From assembly GCF_003075375.1 (NCBI RefSeq), contig NZ_QDFT01000012.1, positions 1 to 64,000 on the forward strand: DNA of 64,000 nucleotides. Direction: 5' to 3'. The notes below the pieces were generated by a model. The model saw nothing but the letters and a program-made list of their open reading frames with translations, did no database searches and was not told where the DNA came from. Both the position numbers and the translations under genes were made by a program. Source of the DNA: Microbacterium testaceum (GTDB lineage Bacteria; Actinomycetota; Actinomycetes; Actinomycetales; Microbacteriaceae). Every line of letters begins with the position of its first letter. Positions within the stretch are counted from its first letter, which is position 1. Below, in pieces: positions 35,887-44,627 of this stretch.

Positions 35887-36828
35887 ATGGCGAAGCGGTC
35901 GAGCGGATTCACCCTCCAGCAGCTGCAGTACTTCATCGAGGTCGCCGCCGAGGGGTCCATCTCGGCGGCCGCCGACCTGCTGTACGTCGCACAGCCGACG
36001 ATGTCCGCGGCGATGAAGGACCTCGAGGCGCGCGTGGGCCGCGACCTTCTCACGCGGTCCGCGCGCGGCGTGACCCTGACCAACGACGGCGTGGAGTTCC
36101 TCGGCTACGCCCGCCAGGTCGTCGAGCAGGCCGACCTGCTCGAACAGCGCTATCTCGGGCGCCCGCCCTCGCGGCGCCTGCTCGGCGTCTCGGCACAGCA
36201 CTACTCGTTCGTCGTCGACGCCTTCGTGCGCATGGTGAGGGCGACGGATGCCGCGGAGTACGAGTTCTCGCTGCGCGAGACCCGGACGTTCGACATCATC
36301 GAGGACGTCCGCACCCTCCGCAGCGAGCTCGGCATCCTGTTCCGCAACGACTTCAACCGCAACGTGCTCGACAAGCTGCTGCGGGACTCGGGGCTGGCGT
36401 TCCATCCGCTGTTCGTCGCGGAGCCGCACATCTTCGTCTCGCGCCGGAACCCCCTGGCATCCCGCCGCCGGGCCACGCTCGACGACCTCGTCGACCTGCC
36501 CCGACTGACCTTCGACCAGGGCGCGAACAACTCCTTCTACTTCGCCGAGGAGATCCTCTCGACCCTGTCGAGCCGTCAGGAGATCCGCGTGTCCGATCGC
36601 GCGACGATCTTCAACCTGATGATCGGCCTGGACGGCTACACGATCTCGACCGGCATCATCAGCGACGACCTCGATCCCGAGATCGTCGCGGTGCCGCTCG
36701 ACGTCGACGAGCGGATCGAGATCGGCTGGATCGGACGGACCGCCATCCCTCTCACCGAGCAGGCGCAGCGCTATCTGGCGGAGGTGCGCGAGGTGGTCGC
36801 GGAATTCGGGGTCGCGTTGCTCGGCTGA
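35887..36828 (+). CDS. LysR-family regulator divergent from mesXD
   Basis: A 313-residue LysR-type regulator: N-terminal winged helix (LQQLQYFIEVAAEGSISAAA, TMSAAMKDLEARVGRDL) and a C-terminal substrate-binding domain from ~residue 95. It is divergently placed against mesX, the classic arrangement for a LysR activator of that operon, so a methionine-pathway effector such as homocysteine is plausible, as for MetR. This is inference from position. It appears leaderless. Confidence 0.88.
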   Translation: MAKRSSGFTLQQLQYFIEVAAEGSISAAADLLYVAQPTMSAAMKDLEARVGRDLLTRSARGVTLTNDGVEFLGYARQVVEQADLLEQRYLGRPPSRRLLGVSAQHYSFVVDAFVRMVRATDAAEYEFSLRETRTFDIIEDVRTLRSELGILFRNDFNRNVLDKLLRDSGLAFHPLFVAEPHIFVSRRNPLASRRRATLDDLVDLPRLTFDQGANNSFYFAEEILSTLSSRQEIRVSDRATIFNLMIGLDGYTISTGIISDDLDPEIVAVPLDVDERIEIGWIGRTAIPLTEQAQRYLAEVREVVAEFGVALLG

Positions 36829-36867
36829 GTCTGCGCGATCCGGACAGCCGCGGTGTCAGGATGGGGC

Positions 36868-38061
36868 ATGGCATTCGGGATGACCCGCGACGTGTTGCGC
36901 CCCACGGACTCCTCGCGCGCGGATCGCGTGACGTACGTCGAGCTGTTCTTCGATCTGGTCTTCGTCCTCGCGTTGACCCAGTTGTCCGCCTACCTGTACG
37001 AGAACCAGACTCCGCTCGGCGCTTTCGAGGGCCTCATCATGGTGTGCGCCCTGTGGTGGGCGTGGGTGTCGACCACGTGGGTGACCAACTGGCTCGACCC
37101 CGTGACGCTCCCCGTCCGCGGGGCGGTCATCGTCCTCGCTCTCGTCGCGCTGGTGATGAGCGTCTCGATCGCCGAGGCGTTCGGTGATCGCGCGTGGGCG
37201 TTCGCGGTGGCCTACGTGGTGCTTCAGGTGGGGCGGACGGGCTTCATCGTGTGGGCGACGGTTCGTCACGACCGAGGAGTCGCGCGGGATTTCACGCTCG
37301 TGCTCGCGTGGACCATCGCCGGCGGCGCCCTGTGGATCGTCGGCGCGGTGCTGCCGCACGAGTGGCAGCTGCCCCTGTGGGCTGCGGCGCTCGCTCTCGA
37401 GTTGCTCGGCACGATGCTCGGGTATCCGATCCCGGGCCGGGGGAGGGTACAGGTCAGCTCGTGGGACCTGTCGGGTCCTCACATCGCCGAACGGACGGCG
37501 CTGTTCGTGCTCATCGCCCTCGGAGAGGGTCTGCTGGTCACCGGTTTCGCCTTCGTCGCCAAGGAGTCGTCGGCATCGTCGGTCGCGTCGCTGGTGACGG
37601 CCTTCGTCGCCGCGGCGGCCGCGTGGTGGATCTACTTCGATCACGGCGAGCGCGTCGGCTCCGAGGCGATCGAGGCGTCGAACGAACCCGGCCGTCTGGC
37701 CCGCGCCGCGTACACCTGGGTGCACCTGCCGATCGTCGCCGGGATCGTGCTGATGAGCGTGGGCGACAAAGAGATGCTCTCGCATCCCGATCAGCGGAGT
37801 CTCGCCGCGACGATCGTCGTCGTCGGCGCGCCCATCCTGTTCCTCGGCGGCACGGCGCTCTTCCGTCGCACGCTCGAGAACAGGTGGTCGCGGGCGCAGC
37901 TCCTCGGGCTGGTCGCCTTCGTGGGGCTCGCCGGCCTGGCGGTCGTCCTGCCGTTCTTCGACGCGCTCAGGCTGTCGATCGCGGCGGCGATCCTGCTCGT
38001 CGGTGTGGCCGCGGGTGAAACCGTCGAGCGGGTGCGTCGCGGGCGTCGCGCCGGCGGCTGA
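36868..38061 (+). CDS. Low-temperature-requirement protein A family (LtrA)
   Basis: A 397-residue polytopic protein with about eleven hydrophobic segments, matching the LtrA family at its start (VTYVELFFDLVFVLALTQL) and at the ERTALFVLIALGEGLLVTG signature. LtrA was named for cold growth in Listeria; the biochemical role is unknown. ATG 36868 is chosen over the GTG at 36853, since CAGGAT lies 6 nt upstream in a leaderless arrangement. Monocistronic. Confidence 0.88.
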   Translation: MAFGMTRDVLRPTDSSRADRVTYVELFFDLVFVLALTQLSAYLYENQTPLGAFEGLIMVCALWWAWVSTTWVTNWLDPVTLPVRGAVIVLALVALVMSVSIAEAFGDRAWAFAVAYVVLQVGRTGFIVWATVRHDRGVARDFTLVLAWTIAGGALWIVGAVLPHEWQLPLWAAALALELLGTMLGYPIPGRGRVQVSSWDLSGPHIAERTALFVLIALGEGLLVTGFAFVAKESSASSVASLVTAFVAAAAAWWIYFDHGERVGSEAIEASNEPGRLARAAYTWVHLPIVAGIVLMSVGDKEMLSHPDQRSLAATIVVVGAPILFLGGTALFRRTLENRWSRAQLLGLVAFVGLAGLAVVLPFFDALRLSIAAAILLVGVAAGETVERVRRGRRAGG

Positions 38062-38206
38062 CCGCACACCCTCGCCAACCGGGGGAGGGGGGGGAGTTGC
38101 CGGTCGCGCGGGTCCTCTGCGACCGGCTTTCTTCCGCCGTGGGGTCCGACGAGAGCTCGGGGGATCGCACGCTTCGACGCGGATGACGACGGGGGCGAAA
38201 AAGGGG

Positions 38207-38244
38207 CAGGGCCCGCCTCCGGAGGATTCCGGGGACGGGCCCTG
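38207..38244. terminator. Hairpin between ltrA and the LAxTG peptide gene
   Basis: A 9-bp perfect stem CAGGGCCCG / CGGGCCCTG with an internal GCCTCCGGAGGATTCC region that can also fold. It lies between convergent genes and could serve both. Confidence 0.65.
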
Positions 38245-38260
38245 ACGATCGGGTCGAGGT

Positions 38261-38422
38261 TCAGCTCTCGCGCGTGCGACGCGGAACGATCCGCATCACA
38301 GCCGTTCCTGCGGCGATCAGAGCGAATGCTGCGAGGGCGAGCCACAGAGAATTCGTGCCCGTCATCGCGAGCATTCCGGCTCCCGCTCCCGCGCCCGTCG
38401 ACGATGCGATGTTGTTGTACAT
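38261..38422 (-). CDS. 53-residue LAxTG-type sorting-signal peptide
   Basis: A very small gene with an excellent ribosome site: AAAGGAG, 5 nt, ATG at 38422. The peptide is a short Gly/Ala-rich N-terminus, then LAMTG, a ~21-residue hydrophobic helix (NSLWLALAAFALIAAGTAV) and a basic tail (RIVPRRTRES). This is the exact layout of a cell-wall sorting signal, and LAxTG is the motif of class E sortases. There is no N-terminal signal peptide, so the protein is almost only a sorting signal. It starts 12 nt after the GT2 synthase stop and must share its operon. Function unknown; a synthase accessory or polymer anchor is possible. Confidence 0.8.
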   Translation of the reverse strand: MYNNIASSTGAGAGAGMLAMTGTNSLWLALAAFALIAAGTAVMRIVPRRTRES

Positions 38423-38433
38423 TCTTTCTCCTT

Positions 38434-39729
38434 TCACCAGTCACGCCGACGATTTGTCAGCGCATCCAGGTATGCCTTGGTGTGGACGAGTTGCAGAAAC
38501 AGATCGATGACGAGCTCGTACATCAGCCCCGCGAGCACCATGTGTCGCCAGCCGCGGTCCCGCACGGTCACGATCCGTTCCACGATGAAAATCACCGTGA
38601 CGGCCATCCAGAACGGTTGGACGGACAGGTTGTTCGTCGCGATGGCGTAGACGATCGTGGCCAGGTAGATGTAGGTGATCAGGCACCCGATCATGGTGAG
38701 GATCTGCCGACCCCAGTAGGGGCGTGTGATGCGGGTGAACCCGTACTGCACGCAGTTCTCGACGGCGCCGCGCTTCCAGCGCAGACGCTGACGCCACAGC
38801 TCGCCCCACGTCGGCATGATCTCGGTCACGAGGGTGCAGCCGGCCGGGCTGAGCACGTCGTAGCCGAGATGCCGGATGGCGAAGGTGAGCTCGTTGTCCT
38901 CGGTGAGGACGGACGTGTCGTAGATACCGCCGCGGCCGTCCCCAGCGGGCAGCTCGCCGGCGAGGCGGGCCTGCGAGATACGTCGCAGCAGGCCGACCTG
39001 CAGGACCGCGGCGGTGCCGGTCACCACGAGGCACTTACCGCCGAGGCGCCGGACGTCGCGGGCGTATCGAGCGTACTCATTGCGCTGCAGGTGCCCGACG
39101 AAGCCGCCACCCTCGCTGCCGCGGAACACGCCGCCGACGGCGCCGATGCTGCCCTTCAGGTTCTTGCGCGCGATCTGAAGGAAATCGGGGTCCAGAGCCG
39201 AATCGGCATCCTGCACCAGGACCAGATCGTCTTCGCGCAGCTGAGGGAGGATCTCCGCCAGGAACTGATTGAGCGCTCCGGCCTTCTTGTGGGTGTTGTC
39301 GGTCGTCTCGAAGACCTCGGCACCGTTCGCACGGGCGATCTCGACGGTGCGGTCGGTGCAGTTGTCGGCGATGACGACGATGTGATCGGGCGGGCAGGTC
39401 TGGTTCCGCAATCCCTGGATCGCGGCGGCGATGCCCGCCTCTTCGTTGTGCGCGGGAAGGGCAGCGATGAGGCCGCTGATGCGGGGGGTCGTGCGGTGGC
39501 GGCGGGCGGCCCGCGAATCGGTGCTCTGCTCCTGCACCGCCGACGACACGGGCGGGACGTCGGGAGCTGCGGCGACACGGGTGCCACTCGTCGACACCGG
39601 CGTGGGGGCAGTGCCGGCGCGACGGCCGGCGCGGGCGCTGCGCGCCGACCGACCGGCGGGAAGAGCCTCCCAGGATGAACGTCGTGCGGGTGCGGTGGCA
39701 CTGTCACGACGATGCGTGGTGGCGGCCAT
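38434..39729 (-). CDS. GT2 processive polysaccharide synthase
   Basis: A 431-residue membrane glycosyltransferase. Residues 1-80 are a disordered Arg/Ala/Thr-rich region. The GT2 core has ALPAHNEEAGIAAAI, ADNCTDRT, DADSALD (DxD), TEDNEL and QRLRWKRG (the Q/RxxRW motif of processive synthases such as cellulose or hyaluronan synthase). Four or so membrane spans follow (ILTMIGCLITYIYLATIVYAI onward). It likely makes and extrudes a beta-linked polymer. It is divergent from a secreted GH16 glucanase. GAGGAGG lies 5 nt before its ATG. Confidence 0.9.
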   Translation of the reverse strand: MAATTHRRDSATAPARRSSWEALPAGRSARSARAGRRAGTAPTPVSTSGTRVAAAPDVPPVSSAVQEQSTDSRAARRHRTTPRISGLIAALPAHNEEAGIAAAIQGLRNQTCPPDHIVVIADNCTDRTVEIARANGAEVFETTDNTHKKAGALNQFLAEILPQLREDDLVLVQDADSALDPDFLQIARKNLKGSIGAVGGVFRGSEGGGFVGHLQRNEYARYARDVRRLGGKCLVVTGTAAVLQVGLLRRISQARLAGELPAGDGRGGIYDTSVLTEDNELTFAIRHLGYDVLSPAGCTLVTEIMPTWGELWRQRLRWKRGAVENCVQYGFTRITRPYWGRQILTMIGCLITYIYLATIVYAIATNNLSVQPFWMAVTVIFIVERIVTVRDRGWRHMVLAGLMYELVIDLFLQLVHTKAYLDALTNRRRDW

Positions 39730-40075
39730 GTCCGCCTCCTCTCCCCGTGGCGCCCGGGCGGGTACGCCGATCGACGGGCTTCCGACCGTGTCGGTAGCGG
39801 CCCCCGCCGCAGCCCCGGATGAATGCTCGGACCGCCTCCCGGTCCTGCTGGGAAAAAATGTAAGTAGCCCGCCGCCGGTAAATACCGAAGTCGGCGCGAA
39901 GAACTACTCAGAAAAACCTCAAGCGCTCAACCCCCTCATTCTTGAGGCGCCCTTGCGCATTCCTTGGGGCTTTTATCAGTTCATCTTCACGACACATTGA
40001 GGCTGATGTGGCAGTGCTTTTGAGCTATAGCGTGTCTCCACCAGACGGCACTCAGCCCGAGAGACAGGACTCGCT
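39730..40075. promoter_or_regulatory. Divergent GT2/GH16 control region with five TTGAG/CTCAA elements
   Basis: This 346-bp gap has no gene and is AT-richer than its flanks between 39850 and 40035. TTGAG or its complement CTCAA occurs at 39918, 39926, 39942, 39997 and 40020, two of them forming an inverted pair CCTCAAG/CTTGAGG. TACATT near 39856-39861 (minus strand) may be the -10 of the synthase, giving a ~120-nt leader; TATAGC at 40025-40030 may be the -10 of the GH16 gene. No known riboswitch fold was recognised. Confidence 0.5.
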
Positions 40076-41536
40076 ATGCCCCTCCCGTTCTCCCGCACGC
40101 TGCGATCTTTCGCGGCTGCACTTTCCCTCGTCCTCGTCGGGGGCGTCATCTCTCTTCCGCAGGTGGCGACCGCCGCCGAGGGGACGGGGGATGCCACCCC
40201 GGCGGCCGCCATCGCGGCCGCCCCGGCGGATGCCGCCGGCTGGACGACTCTGTTCCGCGACGAGTTCGACGGCCCCGCCGGATCGCCGATCGGTGCGCAG
40301 TGGGAGCACGAGGTGGGAACGTGGGGCACGGGTGCGGTGGACCGCACAACCGACTCCACGGCGAACGTCTTCCTCGACGGTTCCGGGGCTCTGAACATCC
40401 GCGCCCTCCGCGATGCGTCCGGCGCGTGGACCTCCGGTCGGGTCATCACGGCAGACAAGTCGTTCTCCGCGCCCGCGGGGGGACGTCTGCTCATGACGGC
40501 CTCGGTCCGCCTGCCCGCCATCGCCGACCCGACCGGGTACTGGGGGGCGTTCTGGGCGCTCGGCCGGGATGCCAACGGCATGATCGATTGGCCCCGGACC
40601 GGCGAGGTGGACATGCTCGAGGCGGTCAACGGCACCCCCCAGGTCATTCAGACGCTGCACTGCGATCTCGCTGACGGGGGTGCGTGCAACGAGCCGTACG
40701 GGATCACGAGCGGTCTGCAGGACTGCCCGGCGTGCCTGAACGACTTCCACACCTACTCCGCGCTGATCGACCGCACCACCCCGGGCGCGGAGCGGATGGA
40801 GTTCTTCGTCGACGGCGTGACGACCCATGTCGTCGCAGAGGCGCAGATCGGTGAGGACGCGTGGAACGCCGCCATGCCGAACGACTTCTTCCTCATCCTC
40901 AACCTCGCGATCGGCGGAGGCTTGCCCAACGGCGTCTGCGGCTGCGACAGCGCCGCCGCCCCCAAGACGTCGGGTGGGACGATGTCCGTCGCGAACGTCG
41001 CGGTCTATCAGTCCGGTGCCCCCGTCGTTCCGGTCCCCACGATCGCGGGCACGGCCGCGGTCGGGACGACCCTGGTGGCGGACTCCGGGCGGGCGGAACA
41101 GGTCACCTATCAGTGGCGCGCCGACGGCACCGTCGTCTCGGGAGCGACCAGTGCTTCCCTCACCGTTCCAAGCGGCCTCGTGGGCAAGCGCATCACCGTG
41201 ACCACCGCGTCGCTGAGCGGCAAGAACGTCACGACGTCCCTGCCCACCGACCCCGTCGTCGCGGGCACTCTGGGTGCCGTCACCCCGACCATCAGCGGCA
41301 CCGCGAAGCTGGGTTCGACTCTGACCGCGACGCCGGGATCGTGGACGCCGAGCCCGGTGAACCTGACGTACCGATGGAAAGCCGACGGGGTCGACATCGC
41401 CGGCGCCACGTCGAAGACGCTGAAGGTCTCGACGACGCAGGTCGGCAAGCGCATCACGGTGACGGTCACCGGGACCAAGACCGGTTACGCGACCGCCCAG
41501 CGGACATCGGCGCCGACCGCGACCGTCGTGCGCTGA
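40076..41536 (+). CDS. Secreted GH16 endo-glucanase with Ig-like repeats
   Basis: A 486-residue exported protein with a Sec signal (SFAAALSLVLVGGVISLPQVATAA). Residues ~55-320 form a GH16 jelly-roll with EVDMLE as catalytic motif (nucleophile and acid/base Glu), consistent with a laminarinase/lichenase acting on beta-1,3 or mixed-linkage glucans. Two ~80-residue Ig-like repeats follow (PTISGTAKLGSTLTATPGSW and the repeat before it), which commonly bind carbohydrate or cell wall. Divergent from the GT2 synthase, so it may process that polymer. Ends at a strong hairpin. Confidence 0.9.
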   Translation: MPLPFSRTLRSFAAALSLVLVGGVISLPQVATAAEGTGDATPAAAIAAAPADAAGWTTLFRDEFDGPAGSPIGAQWEHEVGTWGTGAVDRTTDSTANVFLDGSGALNIRALRDASGAWTSGRVITADKSFSAPAGGRLLMTASVRLPAIADPTGYWGAFWALGRDANGMIDWPRTGEVDMLEAVNGTPQVIQTLHCDLADGGACNEPYGITSGLQDCPACLNDFHTYSALIDRTTPGAERMEFFVDGVTTHVVAEAQIGEDAWNAAMPNDFFLILNLAIGGGLPNGVCGCDSAAAPKTSGGTMSVANVAVYQSGAPVVPVPTIAGTAAVGTTLVADSGRAEQVTYQWRADGTVVSGATSASLTVPSGLVGKRITVTTASLSGKNVTTSLPTDPVVAGTLGAVTPTISGTAKLGSTLTATPGSWTPSPVNLTYRWKADGVDIAGATSKTLKVSTTQVGKRITVTVTGTKTGYATAQRTSAPTATVVR

Positions 41537-41550
41537 TCGGCTAGACGACG

Positions 41551-41591
41551 GCCGCGCCGTGCGGGGCTTTCTGCCCGCCGCACGGCGCGGC
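41551..41591 (+). terminator. Terminator after GH16
   Basis: A 14-bp perfect stem GCCGCGCCGTGCGG / CCGCACGGCGCGGC with a 13-nt loop, 15 bp beyond the stop. From here to the tRNA at 41790 nothing else was recognised. Confidence 0.8.
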
Positions 41592-41789
41592 GCGTCCGCG
41601 CGTCGGCAGGACTGTCGCGCGGTCCATCCGAGGGCGTGGCGGTGACACCTCACCATCGCACGGGTCCGAGATCCGACCTGCGGTGAAGAGCTGGTCCTCG
41701 TCGTGCTCGCTCTGAACGGGGCGACGATGACGGGGTGGCGGCGCGCGAACGTTCCTCGCGTTCTGCGCGACAGCGACGCAGCGAATACG

Positions 41790-41865
41790 TGGTGGGCCCC
41801 GTGGGGCTCGAACCCACGACCCGCGGATTAAAAGTCCGATGCTCTACCGACTGAGCTAGAGGCCC
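41790..41865 (-). tRNA. tRNA-Lys(TTT)
   Basis: On the minus strand a 76-nt cloverleaf: acceptor GGGCCTC pairs with GGGGCCC (one T-G pair), D-arm AGCTCAGTCGGTAGAGC, anticodon arm CGGA-CTTTTAA-TCCG with anticodon TTT, T-arm GTGGGTTCGAGCCCCAC, and an encoded ACCA end. It decodes lysine AAA/AAG. Confidence 0.97.
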
Positions 41866-42036
41866 TCGGCATCCACCTTACCGGCCCCGGCGGGGCGGTC
41901 ATGCCCATCCGGCGCGGATGCCTCGAAGGCGTGATGCTCGACGAGCGCGCGGGCAGGCCGATGGCATCGGACCTGAAAGAGACCGCGCCGTCCGGGGACG
42001 CGCATCGAGCGAAGCGCACCCCGGGCGCACGAAGAA

Positions 42037-42075
42037 GCGAGCGCCGGACCCCCTCGCCTGGGGTCCGACGCTCGC
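42037..42075 (-). terminator. Terminator after the fasciclin gene
   Basis: A 16-bp stem GCGAGCGCCGGACCCC / GGGGTCCGACGCTCGC with one mismatch and a 7-nt loop, ~60 bp beyond the fasciclin stop. The stretch 41866-42036 shows no gene. Confidence 0.75.
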
Positions 42076-42134
42076 CGTCAGGGTCGGTCGATCATCGACC
42101 GATCGAGGACGCGATCACTCGCGCCATCGAGGAA

Positions 42135-42806
42135 TTACATCGGGGGCATCAGCACCGAGTCGATGAGGTACACGGTCGCGTTGGCGGTCTGAACGCCACC
42201 GCAGATCACGTTGCTGGTCTCGTTGACGGTGATCGAGTCACCCGAGCCGGCGACGGTGACGTCCTGGCCCTCGACGGTGGTGTGCGTGCCGTCGATCTCG
42301 TCGGGCGCGATCTGGCCGGGGACCACGTGGTACGTGAGGATCTTGGTGAGCAGGTCGCTGTCGGTCTTCAGCGTCTCGATGGTGGCCGAGTCGATCTTGG
42401 CGAAGGCCTCGTCGACGGGCGCGAAGACGGTGAACTCGCTGCCGTTGAGCGTGTCGACCAGGTTCACGTTGGGGTTCAGCTGGCCGCTGACGGCCGCGGT
42501 GAGCGTGGTGAGCAGCGGGTTGTTCGACGCGGCGACGGCGACCGGGTCAGCGGCCATACCGGCGACCGAACCAGCACCCGAGGGAACCTGCTCGGCGTAA
42601 CCGGCGCAGCCGGGGCCGACGAGGTTGGCGGCGGGGTCCATCGACGCCGAAGCCGACATCGAGGGCGAGGCGGCCATCGAGGGGGCCGTGGTGGCCTCTT
42701 CGGCGGTGCCGCCCGAGGTGGTGCCACCCGAACATGCGGTGAGAGCGAAGGCCGAGCCCAGAACGAGGGCGAGACCGGCGACGACAGGCTTCTTGTTGGT
42801 GAGCAT
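42135..42806 (-). CDS. Fasciclin (FAS1) domain lipoprotein, MPT83/MPT70-like
   Basis: A 223-residue lipoprotein (lipobox LTAC near residue 24) with a Ser/Ala/Met-rich linker and one FAS1 domain ([14 protein letters not shown], then [15 protein letters not shown], the H-box). It resembles the mycobacterial surface antigens MPT83/MPT70. GGAGG precedes the ATG. In M. tuberculosis those antigens are controlled by SigK-RskA; here sigK-rskA is divergent next door, so this is a very likely SigK target. Role: surface adhesion or wall interaction, unproven. Confidence 0.92.
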   Translation of the reverse strand: MLTNKKPVVAGLALVLGSAFALTACSGGTTSGGTAEEATTAPSMAASPSMSASASMDPAANLVGPGCAGYAEQVPSGAGSVAGMAADPVAVAASNNPLLTTLTAAVSGQLNPNVNLVDTLNGSEFTVFAPVDEAFAKIDSATIETLKTDSDLLTKILTYHVVPGQIAPDEIDGTHTTVEGQDVTVAGSGDSITVNETSNVICGGVQTANATVYLIDSVLMPPM

Positions 42807-43142
42807 GACATTCCTCCGAAATCGTTCGGATCGCGTCTGCGACCCGTCAGGGACACCCCGGTGCGAGGGGCGGTTCGCCGTGGAGCGGCTTACACAGGGT
42901 CTTCGGGACCCCCCGGGGATCGGATTGCGAAATGTTGCGCCCGGGGCCCCTGCGGCCACTTCCGTACGGTGGAAATCCCTGATCAGGCGGGTGTAAATAT
43001 TCTCCGGAATATTTTCCACGAGCCGTTGTGGACGCCGTGGGACCGTGCGCTGTGGCCTGTCTGCAACGGTTTCGCCTAGCTCACGCGCGACGCGCGCGCA
43101 CGCACACGGGGAGCGCGGACGGCGTAGGGAATGATGGATGCC
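42807..43142. promoter_or_regulatory. Divergent fasciclin/sigK region with an AT-rich palindrome
   Basis: A 336-bp gap without a gene. At 42995-43014 lies a palindrome AAATATTC-TCCG-GAATATTT (8-bp arms, 4-nt spacer), the most AT-rich spot in the neighbourhood. It is about 190 bp from the fasciclin start and 130 bp from sigK. It may be an operator or a promoter element. The SigK promoter consensus itself could not be placed with confidence. GAATGAT, 7 nt before ATG 43143, may be a sigK -10. Confidence 0.5.
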
Positions 43143-43733
43143 ATGGTGATCGACGGATTCGACCTCCCTGAGGACGGGGCAGAGAACATCGATCACGTCG
43201 GTGCGCTCCTGCAGCGCGTCGCCACGGGGGACCGTTCCGCATTCGCCGAGTTGTACGACACCCTGTCGGCCCGCGCCTTCGGCCTCATCCTCCGCGTGCT
43301 CGTCGACCGCTCGCAGAGCGAAGAAGTGCTGCAAGAGGTGTTCCTCGAGATCTGGCAATCCGCCGCGCGATTCACTCCGAATAGAGGGCAAGGAAGATCG
43401 TGGGTCCTCACGATCGCGCACCGACGAGCGGTGGACCGCGTGCGGTCATCGCAGTCGAGCGTGGATCGGGATGTGCGTGCGGGCTTCCGGGATATGGACG
43501 TCGCTTACGACGACGTATCCGAAAAAGTCGAACTGAAGATGGAAGGGCGGCGCGTCGTCGATGCACTCGCGACGCTTCCCGACGCTCAGAAAGAAGCACT
43601 CACGCTGGCCTACTTCGGTGGGTACAGCCAAAGCGAGATCGCTTCCCTCGTCGGGGCGCCGCTCGGTACGGTCAAAACCAGGATGCGCGACGGTCTGTCG
43701 CGTCTGAGAGTGGAAATGGGGGTGGACAAGTGA
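43143..43733 (+). CDS. sigK: ECF sigma factor SigK
   Basis: A 196-residue ECF sigma factor. Region 2 reads [23 protein letters not shown] through [15 protein letters not shown]; region 4 reads [19 protein letters not shown] and [15 protein letters not shown]. Start chosen at ATG 43143, 7 nt after GAATGAT in a leaderless layout; in-frame ATGs at 43131 and 43134 are alternatives. It overlaps rskA by 4 bp. SigK naming rests on the RskA partner and the FAS1 lipoprotein next door, the mycobacterial arrangement. Confidence 0.9.
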   Translation: MVIDGFDLPEDGAENIDHVGALLQRVATGDRSAFAELYDTLSARAFGLILRVLVDRSQSEEVLQEVFLEIWQSAARFTPNRGQGRSWVLTIAHRRAVDRVRSSQSSVDRDVRAGFRDMDVAYDDVSEKVELKMEGRRVVDALATLPDAQKEALTLAYFGGYSQSEIASLVGAPLGTVKTRMRDGLSRLRVEMGVDK

Positions 43734-44533
43734 ACGAGAGGGATTTCGCCGACCTCGCCGTTGGACACGCATTGCATGCGTTATCCGAGGCAGATGAACG
43801 CGCGTACCAGGAGGCTCTGGCGGGGAATCCCCACTGGGACTCCCACGTCCGGGACGCCGCTGACGCGGTCGCCGCGATCAGCGCCGCCGTCGAGCCCGTC
43901 GAGCCGCCCCCGTCGGTGCGCGCGTCGTTGTTCGCCCGCATCTCGGACCTGCCCCAGGAGCCCGCGGCATCCGTCCCCGCAGCAGCCGAGGGAGAGGACT
44001 TCGCCGCCGCCGGCCCCGCGCCCGTCGTCGCGAAGAGCGACGCCGTGCCCGCCGGCTCGGCACGCGCCCGCAGTTGGGGAGCGCGTCGCTGGTTCGCCCT
44101 GGCTGCCTCCTTCGCCGCCGTGCTCGTGCTCGGCTTCGGTGCCGTCACGGTCGGCCAGCTCTTCTCGCCGCCCGCCGCCGTGGTCGCCCTGCAAGAGATC
44201 GAGAAGGCCCCCGACGCGCAGTCCGCGTCGACGACCCTGCCCGACGGCACGGTCGCGACCGCGCACTGGTCGCCGTCGACCGGTCGCAGCGTGCTCGTCA
44301 CCGATGGCATGCCCGCGCTCGAATCCGACAAGACCTACGAGCTCTGGTTCGTCCGCGATCAGACCCCCATCGCCGCCGGAACCTTCACTCCGGATGCCGA
44401 CGGCAACGCGACCGCGGTGCTCGACGGCGAGATGCACGCGGGCGACGTGATCGCCGTGACCATCGAGCCGGCGGGCGGATCGCCCGATGGGACCCCGAGC
44501 ACCGCTCCGGTGCTCGCCGTCGCCACCGCCTGA
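43730..44533 (+). CDS. rskA: Anti-sigma-K factor RskA
   Basis: A 267-residue single-span membrane protein. The cytoplasmic N-terminus (DFADLAVGHALHALSEADERAYQEAL) is the anti-sigma domain. A membrane helix near residues 125-148 (WFALAASFAAVLVLGFGAVTVG) leads to the extracytoplasmic RskA C-terminal domain (TLPDGTVATAHWSPS, YELWFV). It should hold SigK inactive until cut by regulated proteolysis. GTG start overlaps the sigK stop. Confidence 0.92.
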   Translation: MNERDFADLAVGHALHALSEADERAYQEALAGNPHWDSHVRDAADAVAAISAAVEPVEPPPSVRASLFARISDLPQEPAASVPAAAEGEDFAAAGPAPVVAKSDAVPAGSARARSWGARRWFALAASFAAVLVLGFGAVTVGQLFSPPAAVVALQEIEKAPDAQSASTTLPDGTVATAHWSPSTGRSVLVTDGMPALESDKTYELWFVRDQTPIAAGTFTPDADGNATAVLDGEMHAGDVIAVTIEPAGGSPDGTPSTAPVLAVATA

Positions 44534-44615
44534 CGCCGCCGCCTGACGCCACCGTCCGAGCCCGTCCCCCTCGTGGGGGCGGGTTCGCTGCGGCCCGGCC
44601 GCCGGGGGCGACGTT

Positions 44616-44621
44616 TAGCCT
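44616..44621 (+). promoter_or_regulatory. -10 box for leaderless hypothetical gene
   Basis: TAGCCT lies 6 nt before the ATG at 44628; no Shine-Dalgarno. Confidence 0.5.
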
Positions 44622-44627
44622 GGAACG

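Noticed and set aside
39730-40075. Possible riboswitch in the GT2 leader
   Set aside because: No conserved core of c-di-GMP, c-di-AMP or other known riboswitch classes could be matched; only short repeats were seen.
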